The notes: generated by a model from the sequence alone, not told the origin. 64,000 nucleotides of DNA from Streptomyces griseosporeus (GCF_014656055.1 NZ_BNBR01000002.1:623164-687163); one strand, 5' to 3'; positions 26,896 through 36,003 are shown, counted from the first letter of the stretch. Numbers and translations: made by a program.

Positions 26896-27025
26896 GGTGC
26901 CCTCGCTTCCGGATGCGACCTTCGTCTTCCCGGGGCCAGCCTCGCTCAGGGACGGCCCCGGGAGGGCTTCCGCGGGTCGCGTGTCCGGAAATCCGTGCCC
27001 GACACCGCCGGTTCGGACCGCGGGG

Positions 27026-27268
27026 TCAGGTCAGGTCGAACTCCCCTTCCCGGGCGCCCGACACGAACGCGCCCCATTCCGCGGGTGTGAAGATCAGGGA
27101 CGGGCTCTCCGGGCGACCGCTGTTGCGCATCGCGATGAACCCCTCGACAAAGGCGATCTGGACATCTCCCAGCCCTCGGCTGCCGGACTGCCATTCGGCG
27201 TTGCTCAGATCCAGGTCCGGCTTGTCCCAGCCCTTGAGCGGCTGCTGCTGGGTGGTGGTCTCGGCCAC
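27026..27268 (-). CDS. DUF397-domain protein
   Basis: An 80-aa protein of the actinomycete-specific DUF397 family, recognised by NAEWQSGSRG, FVEGFIAMRNSG and the ending LIFTPAEWGAFVSGAREGEFD. Members usually sit beside a helix-turn-helix (XRE) regulator and act with it in development. Here no such regulator is adjacent, so this is an orphan copy. GGAGGAG lies upstream of the GTG start. It lacks the Cys often found before the VEV/VRDS motif (here VQIAFVEGF). Confidence 0.88.
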   Translation of the reverse strand: MAETTTQQQPLKGWDKPDLDLSNAEWQSGSRGLGDVQIAFVEGFIAMRNSGRPESPSLIFTPAEWGAFVSGAREGEFDLT

Positions 27269-27409
27269 GTCCGTGCTCCTCCCGCATCCGTCGTCCGCGG
27301 CCAGACTAGCGATCGCGTCCCACCGCCGACAGGCCACGTGAGGTGGACTTTCCGCGGCCCGGGCGTGGCCGTCCCACCAGCCCCAGGAGCACGGGCGGAC
27401 CCGCCGCCG

Positions 27410-28258
27410 TCACCGTCCGTCGTCGAGGAAGGCGCGCAGGCGGGCGGTGAACGCCTCGGGGTCGTCCAGCCACGGGTAGTGGCCGACGCCGGGCTGCACG
27501 GCGACTGTGGCGTGCGGGAACGCCTCGGCGGTGCGCCGGGCCAGCTCGGGGCTCGGTCCTCCGTCGAGCCCGCCGGCGAGGAGCAGGACCGGCGCGGTGA
27601 GGCGGGTCAGGGCGGCGCGGAGTGCTGCGGGGTCGACGGCGGTCTCGATGCCGTCGTAGTAGAGGTCGCACGCCTCCTCGTTGGTCTGTTCCAGTTCGGC
27701 TGCCGCGTGCGCCTGGGCGGCCGTGTCCCAGCGGCCGTAGAAGAAAGGGGTGAAGTCGTCGTCGTACTCGGCGTCTCCCGCCAGCCATGCCCGGAGCTTC
27801 GGGTAGGCCTTGTCGAACCACGGCTCGCTCTCCCGCAGCCGGGCCGCCGCCAGCCGGTCCTCGGGCGTCGCGCGCAGGCCGAGGGGGCGTACGGCGGTGG
27901 TGATCAGCGCGAGGCGGGAGACGCGCTCGGGGTGGCGGGTCGCGTAGAGGGCGGCGAGGCTGCCGCCGGCGGAGTGGCCGAGCAGGTCCATGCGCTCCAG
28001 GCCGAGGTGTTCGCGGAAGGCCTCCACGTCGTCGACCAGGCGGTCGCAGCGGTAGCTGCCGGGGTCGGCGGCGGGCGCGGAGTCGCCGGTGCCGCGCAGG
28101 TCGAGCAGGTGCAGCCGGCGGTGCGCGCCGAGGCCGCCGAGGTCGCCGAGGTAGGCGGAGGCCCGCATGGGTCCGCCGGGGATGACGACGAGCGGCTCGC
28201 CGTCGCCCCGGACGTGGTGGGCGAGGTCGGTTCCGTCGGGCGCGGTGAAGGTCGGCAT
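27410..28258 (-). CDS. Alpha/beta-hydrolase (proline iminopeptidase-like)
   Basis: A 282-aa alpha/beta-hydrolase. The oxyanion motif VVIPGGPMRASAYLGDL resembles the HGGPG motif of prolyl iminopeptidases. LDLRGTGDSAPAADPGSYRCDRLVDDVEAFREHLGL, the nucleophile elbow LLGHSAGGSLA and the His in VQPGVGHYPWLDDPEAF complete the set. It probably hydrolyses an ester or N-terminal residue; specificity is not predictable. It is divergent from the PaaK-type ligase across 175 bp, which includes a palindromic operator. Confidence 0.88.
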   Translation of the reverse strand: MPTFTAPDGTDLAHHVRGDGEPLVVIPGGPMRASAYLGDLGGLGAHRRLHLLDLRGTGDSAPAADPGSYRCDRLVDDVEAFREHLGLERMDLLGHSAGGSLAALYATRHPERVSRLALITTAVRPLGLRATPEDRLAAARLRESEPWFDKAYPKLRAWLAGDAEYDDDFTPFFYGRWDTAAQAHAAAELEQTNEEACDLYYDGIETAVDPAALRAALTRLTAPVLLLAGGLDGGPSPELARRTAEAFPHATVAVQPGVGHYPWLDDPEAFTARLRAFLDDGR

Positions 28259-28380
28259 GGTGTCGATCTTGGGGCCGGGGCCGGAGCGGGGGCAAGCGGT
28301 TTGCCGGGCCGCGTGGCCAGAAAGTGGGGGCTGACCTCTTGCATCCGGTCCGGCGTCCTGGATTACTGATCCCGAGCACT

Positions 28381-28398
28381 CGACCGAATGATCGGTCG
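28381..28398. promoter_or_regulatory. TetR-type palindromic operator upstream of paaK-like gene
   Basis: CGACCGA and TCGGTCG are perfect 7-bp inverted arms around ATGA. The site is 36 bp upstream of the ligase start, in the promoter zone shared with the divergent hydrolase. ACCG...CGGT operators are typical of TetR regulators, including PaaR-type regulators of phenylacetate genes. No TetR gene is next to it, so the regulator would act from elsewhere. Confidence 0.6.
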
Positions 28399-28433
28399 CC
28401 CGGATTGGCATGGTTGGTGAGGGAGACGTCCCC

Positions 28434-29732
28434 ATGGCGGATGCGACGAGGGACCTGCTGGACGACGGGGAGCGACTCGGCGCGGCGGCGCTGCGTGAGC
28501 TGCAGCTGGAGCGGTTGCGGGCCTCGCTGCGGCACGCCTACGAGCACGTGCCGTTCTACCGGGAGTCCTTCGACAAGGCGGGGGTCCGGCCCGAGGACTG
28601 CCGTTCGCTGGCGGACCTGGCCCGGTTCCCGTTCACGACCAAGGCGGACCTGCGGGAGAACTACCCCGACGGCCTGTTCGCGGTGCCCCGGGAGCGGATC
28701 CGCCGGCTGCACGCCTCCAGCGGCACCACGGGGCGGCCCACGGTCGTCGGGTACACGGACGCCGATCTGTCGATGTGGTCGGACATGGTGGCCCGGTCGA
28801 TCCGGGCGGCCGGCGGACGTCCCGGCGACACCGTGCACATCGCGTACGGATACGGCCTGTTCACCGGCGGTCTCGGGGCCCACTACGGCGCCGAGCGGCT
28901 GGGCTGCACGGTCGTCCCGGCCTCCGGCGGGATGACCGCCCGGCAGGTGCAGCTGATCCAGGACCTGAAGCCGCGGATCATCATGGTCACGCCGTCGTAC
29001 ATGCTCACCCTGCTCGACGAGTTCGAACGGCAGGGGGTGGATCCGCGCTCCACCTCGCTGGAGGTGGGGATCTTCGGCGCGGAGCCGTGGACGGAGGAGA
29101 TGCGCCGGGAGATCGAGCAGCGGTTCGGGATCGACGCGGTGGACATCTACGGCCTGTCCGAGGTGATCGGGCCGGGGGTCGCCCAGGAGTGCGTGGAGAC
29201 CAAGGACGGCCTGCACATCTGGGAGGACCACTTCTACCCGGAGGTCGTCGACCCGATCACCGGTGAGGTGCTGCCGGAGGGCGAGGAGGGCGAGCTGGTG
29301 TTCACCTCGCTGACCAAGGAGGCCATGCCGATCGTCCGGTACCGGACGCGGGACCTGACGCGGCTGCTACCGGGCACGGCCCGGGTCTTCCGGCGGATGC
29401 AGAAGGTCACCGGCCGCAGTGACGACATGGTCATCCTGCGCGGGGTCAACCTGTTCCCCACGCAGATCGAGGAGATCGTCCTGCGCACGCCCGGTGTGGC
29501 CCCGCACTTCCAGCTGCGCCTGACCCGCGAGGGGCGGCTCGACGCGCTCACCGTCCGCACCGAGGCCCGGCCCGACGCGGGCCCCGAGGTCCGCGAGGAG
29601 GCCGCCCGGTCCATCGCGGCGGCCGTGAAGGACGGCATCGGGGTGTCGGTCGGGGTGGAGATCGTCGAACCGGAGTCGCTGGAGCGGTCGGTGGGCAAGA
29701 TCCGGCGGATCGTGGACCTGCGCCCGCGGTAG
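28434..29732 (+). CDS. paaK: Phenylacetate-CoA ligase family protein
   Basis: A 432-aa adenylate-forming ligase converting phenylacetate (or a similar aryl/acyl acid), CoA and ATP to the CoA thioester. Landmarks are the P-loop-like LHASSGTTGRPTVVGYT, YGLSEVIGPGVAQECVE, the RYRTRDLTRLLPGTARVF hinge region, the Lys-containing C-terminal GKIRRIVDLRP and DDMVILRGVNLFPTQIEEI. Length and order match PaaK. GAGGGAG precedes the ATG. No other phenylacetate (paa) genes are nearby, so it may be used for another aryl acid. The palindrome just upstream suggests TetR control. Confidence 0.92.
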   Translation: MADATRDLLDDGERLGAAALRELQLERLRASLRHAYEHVPFYRESFDKAGVRPEDCRSLADLARFPFTTKADLRENYPDGLFAVPRERIRRLHASSGTTGRPTVVGYTDADLSMWSDMVARSIRAAGGRPGDTVHIAYGYGLFTGGLGAHYGAERLGCTVVPASGGMTARQVQLIQDLKPRIIMVTPSYMLTLLDEFERQGVDPRSTSLEVGIFGAEPWTEEMRREIEQRFGIDAVDIYGLSEVIGPGVAQECVETKDGLHIWEDHFYPEVVDPITGEVLPEGEEGELVFTSLTKEAMPIVRYRTRDLTRLLPGTARVFRRMQKVTGRSDDMVILRGVNLFPTQIEEIVLRTPGVAPHFQLRLTREGRLDALTVRTEARPDAGPEVREEAARSIAAAVKDGIGVSVGVEIVEPESLERSVGKIRRIVDLRPR

Positions 29733-29776
29733 CCCGGCGACCCCCGCGCGGGCACCCGCCGGGACCCCCCGGTCGG

Positions 29777-29980
29777 CTAGTCGTCGCCGCCGTCGTCCGC
29801 GGTCCGGCTGCCGCCCCGGCCCCGGCCGCTCTTGCCGAGCGCGCTCAGCAGTTCCCCGGCGCCCCGGGTCACGGCGGCCACGACGCGGACCCAGCGGGGC
29901 CCGCCGCGCTCGGCCCACACCACGCACACGCACCCGAAGACGACCAGCGCCAGCACGCCGAGCAGCACCACCACGGCCAT
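29777..29980 (-). CDS. Small single-pass membrane protein (67 aa)
   Basis: A 67-aa protein with one hydrophobic helix at residues 2-23 (AVVVLLGVLALVVFGCVCVVWAE) and a basic, Gly/Arg-rich cytoplasmic tail ending in Asp residues. No named family is recognised. GGGGTGGGG precedes the ATG. It sits tail to tail with the ligase gene, 44 bp apart, and 67 bp beyond the end of the FAD monooxygenase, same strand. Confidence 0.6.
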   Translation of the reverse strand: MAVVVLLGVLALVVFGCVCVVWAERGGPRWVRVVAAVTRGAGELLSALGKSGRGRGGSRTADDGGDD

Positions 29981-30047
29981 GTTTCCCCACCCCTGTGTTC
30001 GTTCCTGCGGTGGGCCGATCATCGCAGGCCGGGCGGGGGCGCCGGTG

Positions 30048-31208
30048 TCAGGCCAGGGCCGGCGGGGTCCAGTCCGCGTGGCGGAGCATCGCGCGCTGGA
30101 GGACTCCGGCCGGGGCGAGGCGGATCGCCGTGTTGCGCAGGGCGACGGCGAGGGGGTGGGTGAGCTGGTGGCCCATGCGGGCGGCCTGGCGGGCGGCGCG
30201 GGCCACGTCGCCGCTGCGGGGCCGGCGCTGGGCGTCGTACCGGGCCAGGGCGGTCGCGGTGTCCGGACCCGCGGCGAGGGACGCGGCGAGGACGACCGCG
30301 TCCTCCAGCGCCTGGCAGGCGCCCTGGCCGAGGGTGGTCGGCATGGCGTGGGCGGCGTCGCCGAGCAGGGCGACCCGGCCGGCGGTGAACGACGGGAGTG
30401 GCGTGGCCAGTTCGTGGATGTCGTGGTGCAGGACGGACTCGGGGCGGGTGGCGTCCAGCAGGGCGGGCACCGGGTCGGGCCAGTCGCCGAAGCGGCGGCG
30501 GGCCTCGGCGAGGGCGTCGGCGTGCCGGGTCCCGGCGGGTGCCTTGAGCACCGCGAACCACTCCGCGGTGCCGTCGGCGAGGGCCAGGTGGCCGAACTCG
30601 ACGCCGGGCGCCCAGGTCAGCTCGAAGTCCGTGGGCAGGGTGACGGGGTGCGCGGTGAGGGCGCGCAGCACGGTCGAGCCGGTGTAGGCGGGGCCCGGGT
30701 GGTCCGGGAAGAGCTGAGCACGCAGGCGGCTGTTGACGCCGTCGGCGGCCACCACCAGGTCCGCCTCCAGCGTCTCGCCGCCGGCCAGCCGGACCCGGGG
30801 CCGGTCGGGGTCGGTACGGTCGACGGCGGTCACCTCGGTGCCGACGCGCAGGATCTCCTCGGGCAGCGCGTCGCGCAGCTTGCGGTGCAGGTCGGCGCGG
30901 GTGATGCCGAGGATCGAGGTGCCGGTGGCGCGTTCGAGCGCGGCGCCGTCCAGCTGGACCAGGCGGGTGCCGGACGGGGTGCGGGTGCCGCCGGTGTACT
31001 CGGGGCGGGCCGCGGCGCGCACGGCGTCGCCGACGCCGAGGACCTGCAGCGCGCGCAGGCCGTTGGCGTGCAGGGAGATGCCGGCGCCCACGTCGGCGAG
31101 GACGGGCGCGCGTTCGACGACGGTCGCCTCCCAGCCGACGCGGCGCAGCCCGATCGCCGCCGCCAGTCCCCCGATGCCGCCGCCCACGACGATGGCCGTG
31201 CCGCCCAT
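30048..31208 (-). CDS. FAD-dependent monooxygenase (PHBH fold)
   Basis: A 386-aa group-A flavoprotein hydroxylase. It has the Rossmann motif AIVVGGGIGGLAAAIGLRRVGWEATVVER, the NAD(P)H/FAD motif VVAADGVNSRLRAQLFPDHP (DG motif) and the flavin-ribityl GD motif GRVALLGDAAHAMPTTLGQGACQALEDA, all in the expected order. It hydroxylates an aromatic or polyketide-like substrate; identity unknown. GGGAGGG lies upstream of the ATG. It is divergent from a TetR gene; matching twin operators in between suggest that TetR represses both and that the enzyme's substrate or a related compound is the inducer. Confidence 0.93.
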   Translation of the reverse strand: MGGTAIVVGGGIGGLAAAIGLRRVGWEATVVERAPVLADVGAGISLHANGLRALQVLGVGDAVRAAARPEYTGGTRTPSGTRLVQLDGAALERATGTSILGITRADLHRKLRDALPEEILRVGTEVTAVDRTDPDRPRVRLAGGETLEADLVVAADGVNSRLRAQLFPDHPGPAYTGSTVLRALTAHPVTLPTDFELTWAPGVEFGHLALADGTAEWFAVLKAPAGTRHADALAEARRRFGDWPDPVPALLDATRPESVLHHDIHELATPLPSFTAGRVALLGDAAHAMPTTLGQGACQALEDAVVLAASLAAGPDTATALARYDAQRRPRSGDVARAARQAARMGHQLTHPLAVALRNTAIRLAPAGVLQRAMLRHADWTPPALA

Positions 31209-31226
31209 GGTGCCCTCCCGGTGCTT

Positions 31227-31240
31227 TCTACATCTGTAGA
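31227..31240. promoter_or_regulatory. TetR operator 1 (TCTACA-N2-TGTAGA)
   Basis: A perfect inverted repeat with 6-bp arms and a 2-bp centre, 18 bp upstream of the monooxygenase start and so over its ribosome-site/promoter region. An identical-arm copy lies 46 bp away. Confidence 0.85.
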
Positions 31241-31272
31241 AGGAGTCTGTGGGCAGGAGCGTACTCCCGTCC

Positions 31273-31286
31273 TCTACAGGTGTAGA
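31273..31286. promoter_or_regulatory. TetR operator 2 (TCTACA-N2-TGTAGA)
   Basis: The second perfect inverted repeat with the same arms, ending 8 bp before the TetR start codon. The two copies each sit next to one of the two divergent genes, the classical layout for a TetR repressor of its own gene and its target. Confidence 0.85.
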
Positions 31287-31294
31287 AATGGGGG

Positions 31295-31876
31295 GTGTCC
31301 TCCGATCGCCGCACCCTGCTCGCCGACGCCGCCGTCGGTGTCCTCGCCGACTCCGGGCTGCGCGGGCTCACCCACCGCGCCGTGGACCGGGCGGCCGGTC
31401 TTCCGGACGGGACGACGTCCGCGTACTTCCGCACCCGCCAGGCGCTGCTGACCGCCCTGGTGCGGCGGCTGGTCGAGCTGGACCAGGCGGAGCTGCAGGC
31501 GGCCGGGGAGGCGGCGGGCGTGCCGCGCGGCACGGAGGAGCTGGTCGCCGGGATCGCCGCCCTGGTGGAGCGGCGGCTGACCGGGGAGGGCCGGCGGCGC
31601 ACCCTCGCGCGGTACGCGTGCGCGCTGGAGAGCGTGCACCAGCCGGAGCTGCGGGAGATCCTCGCCCCGCGCGAGAACGCCGGCCGCGACCTCGTGCGGG
31701 CCTTCCTCGCCGGGCGCGGGTTCGCGGACGCGGAGGCGCGCACGCTGACGCTGCTGAGGTCGGTGGACGGGCTGGTCTTCGACCGGCTGACCGGCGGGGG
31801 CGCGGTGACGGAGGAGGAGATCAGAAGGCTGGTGGCGGCGGCGCTGCTGCCAGCCGCTCCCTCAGCTCCCGCTTGA
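31295..31876 (+). CDS. TetR-family transcriptional regulator
   Basis: A 193-aa repressor. The N-terminal helix-turn-helix is TLLADAAVGVLADSGLRGLTHRAVDRAAGLPDGTTSAYFRTRQALLTALVRRLVEL, with the conserved AxxAGLxxGTxxxYFxxRxxLL pattern. The C-terminal helical ligand-binding domain is divergent, as usual. The start is the GTG (VSSDRRTLL) 8 bp after operator 2. Its 3' end overlaps the end of the convergent acyl-CoA synthetase remnant by 56 bp. It probably controls the divergent FAD monooxygenase. Confidence 0.92.
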   Translation: MSSDRRTLLADAAVGVLADSGLRGLTHRAVDRAAGLPDGTTSAYFRTRQALLTALVRRLVELDQAELQAAGEAAGVPRGTEELVAGIAALVERRLTGEGRRRTLARYACALESVHQPELREILAPRENAGRDLVRAFLAGRGFADAEARTLTLLRSVDGLVFDRLTGGGAVTEEEIRRLVAAALLPAAPSAPA

Positions 31877-33338
31877 GGATCTTGCCGCTGGCGTTGCGCG
31901 GCAGCGCGTCGGTGAACACCACCCGCTTGGGCGCCTTGAAGGCGGTGAGCTTCGCCCGGGCGTGCGCGATCAGCTCCTCCTCGGTCACCTCGCCGCGCGG
32001 GACGACGACCGCGGTGATCGCCTCGATCCACTTCTCGTCGGGCAGGCCGATCACGGCGGTCTCGGCGACGGCCTCGTGCGTGTACAGCGCGTCCTCGACC
32101 TGCCGTGAAGCGACCAGCACACCACCGGAGTTGATGACGTCCTTGACCCGGTCGACGATGGTGAAGTAGCCGTCGGCGTCGCGCACCGCGAGGTCGCCGG
32201 AGTGGAACCAGCCGCCGCGGAAGGCCTCTTCGGTCTCCCCGGGCTTGTCCCAGTAGCCCTCGCACAGCTGCGGGGAGCGGTAGACGATCTCGCCGGGGGT
32301 GCCGTCGGGCACGTCCTTGCCGTCCTCGTCGACGAGCCGGGCGTCCACGAACAGCACCGTGCGCCCGCAGGAGTCGAGGCGGCCCTCGTGCTCGTCGGGG
32401 CCGAGGACGGTGGCCAGGGGGCCGATCTCGCTCTGCCCGAAGCAGTTGTAGAAGGCCAGGTGCGGGAGCCGGGCGCGCAGCCGCTGGAGGACCGGCACCG
32501 GCATGATGGAGGCGCCGTAGTACGCCTTGCGCAGGCCGGAGAGGTCGCGGGTGGTGAAGTCGGGGCGGTTGGCGAGGCCGATCCAGACCGTCGGCGGGGC
32601 GAACAGGCTGTCCGCGCGGCCGGTCTCGATCAGGCCGAACAGCCGGTCGCCGTCGGGTGCGTCGAGAATGACGTTGGTGGCGCCGACGGCCAGGTAGGGC
32701 AGCAGGAAGACGTGCATCTGGGCCGAGTGGTACAGCGGCAGCGCGTGCACCGGCCGGTCCCCGGCGCTCAGGTCCAGCGCGGTGATGGCGCTCAGGTACT
32801 CGTGGACCAGTGCCCGGTGCGTCATCATCGCACCCTTGGGCAGCGCGGTGGTGCCGGAGGTGTACAGCAGCTGCACCAGGTCCTCGGCGCGCGGTTCGGG
32901 ACCGTCGTACGGCGCCGTCGTGGCCAGTCGGCCGAGCAGCGAGCCGTCGGCGTCCCGCAGCGGCAGGGTCCGTACGCCCTCGGGCAGCCGGTCCGCGAGA
33001 CCGGGGTCGGCGAGCACGAGGGAGCTGCCGGACTGGCCGACGAGATAGGCGAGGTCGTCGCCGGTGAGGTTCTGGTTGACCGGCACGTGCACCAGGCCGG
33101 CGCGGGCGCAGGCGAGGAAGGCGATGAGGTAGGCGTCGGAGTTGTGGCCGTAGGCCGCGACCCGGTCGCCCGGCGCCAGGTCCGCGCCGAGCAGGATGCT
33201 CGCGGCGCGGGAGACGGCGTCGTCGAGTTCCTCGTACGTCTAGGAGCGGTCGCCGTACTCGACGGCGACGCGTGCGGGGGTGCGGCGGGCGCTGCGGCGC
33301 AGCACCCCGTCGACGGTGCTGCCGTGTCCGGGCTTCAT
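31821..33338 (-). pseudogene. Acyl-CoA synthetase (AMP-forming) interrupted by an in-frame amber codon
   Basis: Read from the ATG (MKPGHGSTVDGVLRRSARRTPARVAVEYGDRS) the frame meets TAG at 33240-33242, then continues TYEELDDAVSRAASILLG and on through a normal ligase of about 505 codons. In homologues the interrupted position is the Trp of GDRSWTYEELD, so TGG has become TAG by one base change. Downstream, the enzyme is intact: LYTSGTTALPKGAMMTHRAL (P-loop), YNCFGQSEIGPLATVLG, WFHSGDLAVRDADGYFTIVDRVKD, and the catalytic Lys in RNASGKILKRELRERL. Internal reinitiation near LVHVPVNQN would lose about 83 N-terminal residues. Either a recent pseudogene or a sequencing error. Confidence 0.85.
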
Positions 33339-33480
33339 GCCAGGTGATCCTCGGCCCGCCGCGCGCGCCGGTCAAGCACCCCGGCGGGCCGCTGATGAAC
33401 CGTCACCTCACCCTTTACACGGGCCACATACCGGCTGGTACGCTCAGCCGCTCCTTCCCTCGACGATGTCGGGAGGCACG

Positions 33481-35880
33481 ATGCGCACCCGCCCGAGACG
33501 GCTGCTCCTGGCGGCCGTCGCCCTGCTCACCACCGCCGCCTCGGTGCCCGCCGCGGCGGCCGGCCAGCCGGGCGACCGCGGTGAACACCCCTCGCACGGC
33601 GGCCTGTCGGCCGTGATCCGCTACACCGAGTACGGCATCCCGCACATCGTCGCCCGCTCGTACGCCGGTCTCGGCTTCGGCACCGGCTGGGCGCAGGCCG
33701 CGGACCAGGTCTGCACGCTGGCCGACGGGTTCGTGACCGTGCGCGGCGAGCGGTCCCGGTACTTCGGCGCCGAGGGGACGACCGACCTGTCGCTGTCCTC
33801 GGCGACCGGCAACCTCTCCAGCGACCTGTACTTCCGCGGGGTGCGCGAGGCGGGCACGGTGGAGCGGCTGCTCGCACAGCCGGCACCGGCCGGGCCGAGC
33901 CGGCAGTCCAAGGAGCTGATGCGCGGATTCGCGGCCGGGTACAACGCCTGGCTGGCGCAGCACCGGATCACCGACCCGGCCTGCCGCGGGGCGGCCTGGG
34001 TACGCCCGGTGACCGAGGCGGAGGTGGCCGCGCGCAGTTACGCGCTGGCCGTGCTCGGCGGGCAGGGCCGTGCCGTCGACGGCATCACGGCGGCCCGGCC
34101 GCCCGCGGCGGGAGCACCGGCCGGGCGGGCGCCCGACCCGGCGGGCAGCGCGCGGGCCGCCCGCGCCCTGCTCGCCGCCGACACCGCCGACATGGGCTCC
34201 AACGCCGTCGCCTTCAGCGGCGCCACCAGCGCGAACGGACGCGGGCTGCTGCTCGGCAACCCGCACTACCCGTGGCAGGGCGGCCGCCGCTTCTGGCAGT
34301 CGCAGCAGACGATCCCCGGCGAGCTGAACGTGGCGGGCGGCTCGCTGCTCGGCTCGGCCACCGTCTCCATCGGCCACAACGACCGCGTCGCCTGGAGCCA
34401 CACCGTCGCCACCGGCGTCACCCTGAACCTGCACCAGCTGACGCTGGACCCGGCCGACCCGACGGTGTACCTGGTCGACGGCCGGCCGGAGCGGATGACC
34501 CGGCGGACGGTGACGGTCGCCGTGCAGGACGGCCCGCCGGTGACCCGGACCCAGTGGTGGACCCGGTACGGCCCCGTCGTCACCTCCCTCGGCGCCTCGC
34601 TGCCGCTGCCGTGGACGACCGGCACGGCGTACGCCGTCAACGACCCGAACGCGGTCGACCTGCGCGGCGCGGACACCTCGCTCGGCTTCAGCAAGGCGCG
34701 CTCCACCGCGGACCTGCTGGCCTCGCTGCGCCGCACCCAGGGGCTGCCGTGGGTGAACACCGTCGCCGCCGATGCGGACGGCCACACCCTGTACACGCAG
34801 TCGCAGGTGCTGCCGCGGATCACCGACGACCTGGCGCAGCGCTGCCTCACCCCGCTCGGCCGCGCCACCTATCCCTCGTCCGGGCTCGCCGTCCTGGACG
34901 GCTCGCGCGGCGACTGCGCGCTCGGCAGCGACCCCGACGCCGTCCAGCCGGGGATCTTCGGCCCGGCGCGGATGCCGACGCTCAAGGACGCGCCGTACGC
35001 CGAGAACTCCAACGACTCGGCCTGGCTGACCAACGCCGACCGCCCGCTGACCGGCTACGAGCGGATCTTCGGCACCGTCGGCACCGCCCGGACGCTGCGC
35101 ACGCGCGGCGCGCTGGAGGACGTCTCCGCGATGGCGGCGCGGGGCGGGCTGACCGTGCGGGATCTCCAGGCCCAGCAGTTCGCCGACCGGGTGCCCGCGG
35201 GCGACCTGGTCGCGGCGGACGCGGCGCGGGCGTGCGCCGCGCTGCCCGGCGGCACCGCCACCGGCGGCGACGGGAAGGCCGTCGACGTCCGCGAGGCGTG
35301 CGGCGTGCTCGCCGCCTGGGACCGCACGGCACGCACCACCAGCCCGGGCGCGCTGCTGTTCGACCGGCTGTGGCGCAGGCTGCCGGTGGCGCAGCTGTGG
35401 AAGGTGCCGTTCTCCGCGTCCGACCCCGTCCGCACCCCGCACACGCTCGACACGGGCGCACCGGCGTTCACCACGGCGCTCGCGGACGCGGTGAGCGAGC
35501 TGCGGGCGGCGGGCATCGCGCTGGACGCCCCGCTGGGAGCCCACCAGTTCGTCGTACGGAACGGGCAGCACATTCCGGTCCACGGCGGCACGGAGTCGCT
35601 CGGCGTGTGGAACAAGGTGGAGCCCGTGTGGAACCCGGCGGGCGGCGGCTACACCGAGGTGACGACCGGCTCCAGCTACATCCAGGCGGTCGGCTGGGAC
35701 GGCTCGCGCTGCCCGGTGGCCCGCACCCTGCTGACGTACTCCCAGTCCTCGAACCCGGTCTCGCCGCACTTCGGCGACCAGACGCGGCTGTTCTCCGAGG
35801 GGAAGTGGGTGACGTCCCGGTTCTGCGAGAAGGACATCCTGTCCTCGCCGGGGCTGCGGGTGGTGCGGGTGAGCGAGTGA
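33481..35880 (+). CDS. Secreted penicillin-acylase-family amidohydrolase (Ntn hydrolase)
   Basis: A 799-aa exported proenzyme, self-cleaved into alpha and beta subunits. The signal peptide covers about residues 1-27. The autocleavage/nucleophile site is TADMGSNAVAFSG, giving Ser240 as the new N-terminus of the beta chain. LLGNPHYPWQGGRRFWQSQ, SIGHNDRVAWSHTV (oxyanion-side residues) and AENSNDSAWLTNADRPL (catalytic Asn) match the family. Overall length and order fit aculeacin-A acylase and the Streptomyces AHL acylase AhlM, so lipopeptide or acyl-homoserine-lactone deacylation is likely; penicillin as substrate is less so. GGGAGG precedes the ATG. Confidence 0.9.
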   Translation: MRTRPRRLLLAAVALLTTAASVPAAAAGQPGDRGEHPSHGGLSAVIRYTEYGIPHIVARSYAGLGFGTGWAQAADQVCTLADGFVTVRGERSRYFGAEGTTDLSLSSATGNLSSDLYFRGVREAGTVERLLAQPAPAGPSRQSKELMRGFAAGYNAWLAQHRITDPACRGAAWVRPVTEAEVAARSYALAVLGGQGRAVDGITAARPPAAGAPAGRAPDPAGSARAARALLAADTADMGSNAVAFSGATSANGRGLLLGNPHYPWQGGRRFWQSQQTIPGELNVAGGSLLGSATVSIGHNDRVAWSHTVATGVTLNLHQLTLDPADPTVYLVDGRPERMTRRTVTVAVQDGPPVTRTQWWTRYGPVVTSLGASLPLPWTTGTAYAVNDPNAVDLRGADTSLGFSKARSTADLLASLRRTQGLPWVNTVAADADGHTLYTQSQVLPRITDDLAQRCLTPLGRATYPSSGLAVLDGSRGDCALGSDPDAVQPGIFGPARMPTLKDAPYAENSNDSAWLTNADRPLTGYERIFGTVGTARTLRTRGALEDVSAMAARGGLTVRDLQAQQFADRVPAGDLVAADAARACAALPGGTATGGDGKAVDVREACGVLAAWDRTARTTSPGALLFDRLWRRLPVAQLWKVPFSASDPVRTPHTLDTGAPAFTTALADAVSELRAAGIALDAPLGAHQFVVRNGQHIPVHGGTESLGVWNKVEPVWNPAGGGYTEVTTGSSYIQAVGWDGSRCPVARTLLTYSQSSNPVSPHFGDQTRLFSEGKWVTSRFCEKDILSSPGLRVVRVSE

Positions 35881-35905
35881 CGCTGACCCGGGCGAGCGAG
35901 ACGGT

Positions 35906-35940
35906 GGAGGGCGCCGGCTGCCCGTTTCCGGCGCCCTCCT
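35906..35940 (+). terminator. GC-rich hairpin, likely terminator of the acylase gene
   Basis: GGAGGGCGCCGG and CCGGCGCCCTCC pair perfectly (12 bp) around a 10-nt loop that contains TTT, 25 bp after the stop codon. The T-run expected after the stem is weak (TCCTGCTC), as is common in Streptomyces. Confidence 0.65.
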
Positions 35941-36003
35941 GCTCGGGACATCCGCCACACGTGTTTCACCAGCGATTGTTGGTCTTATCCGGCGGGCGGT
36001 CAA

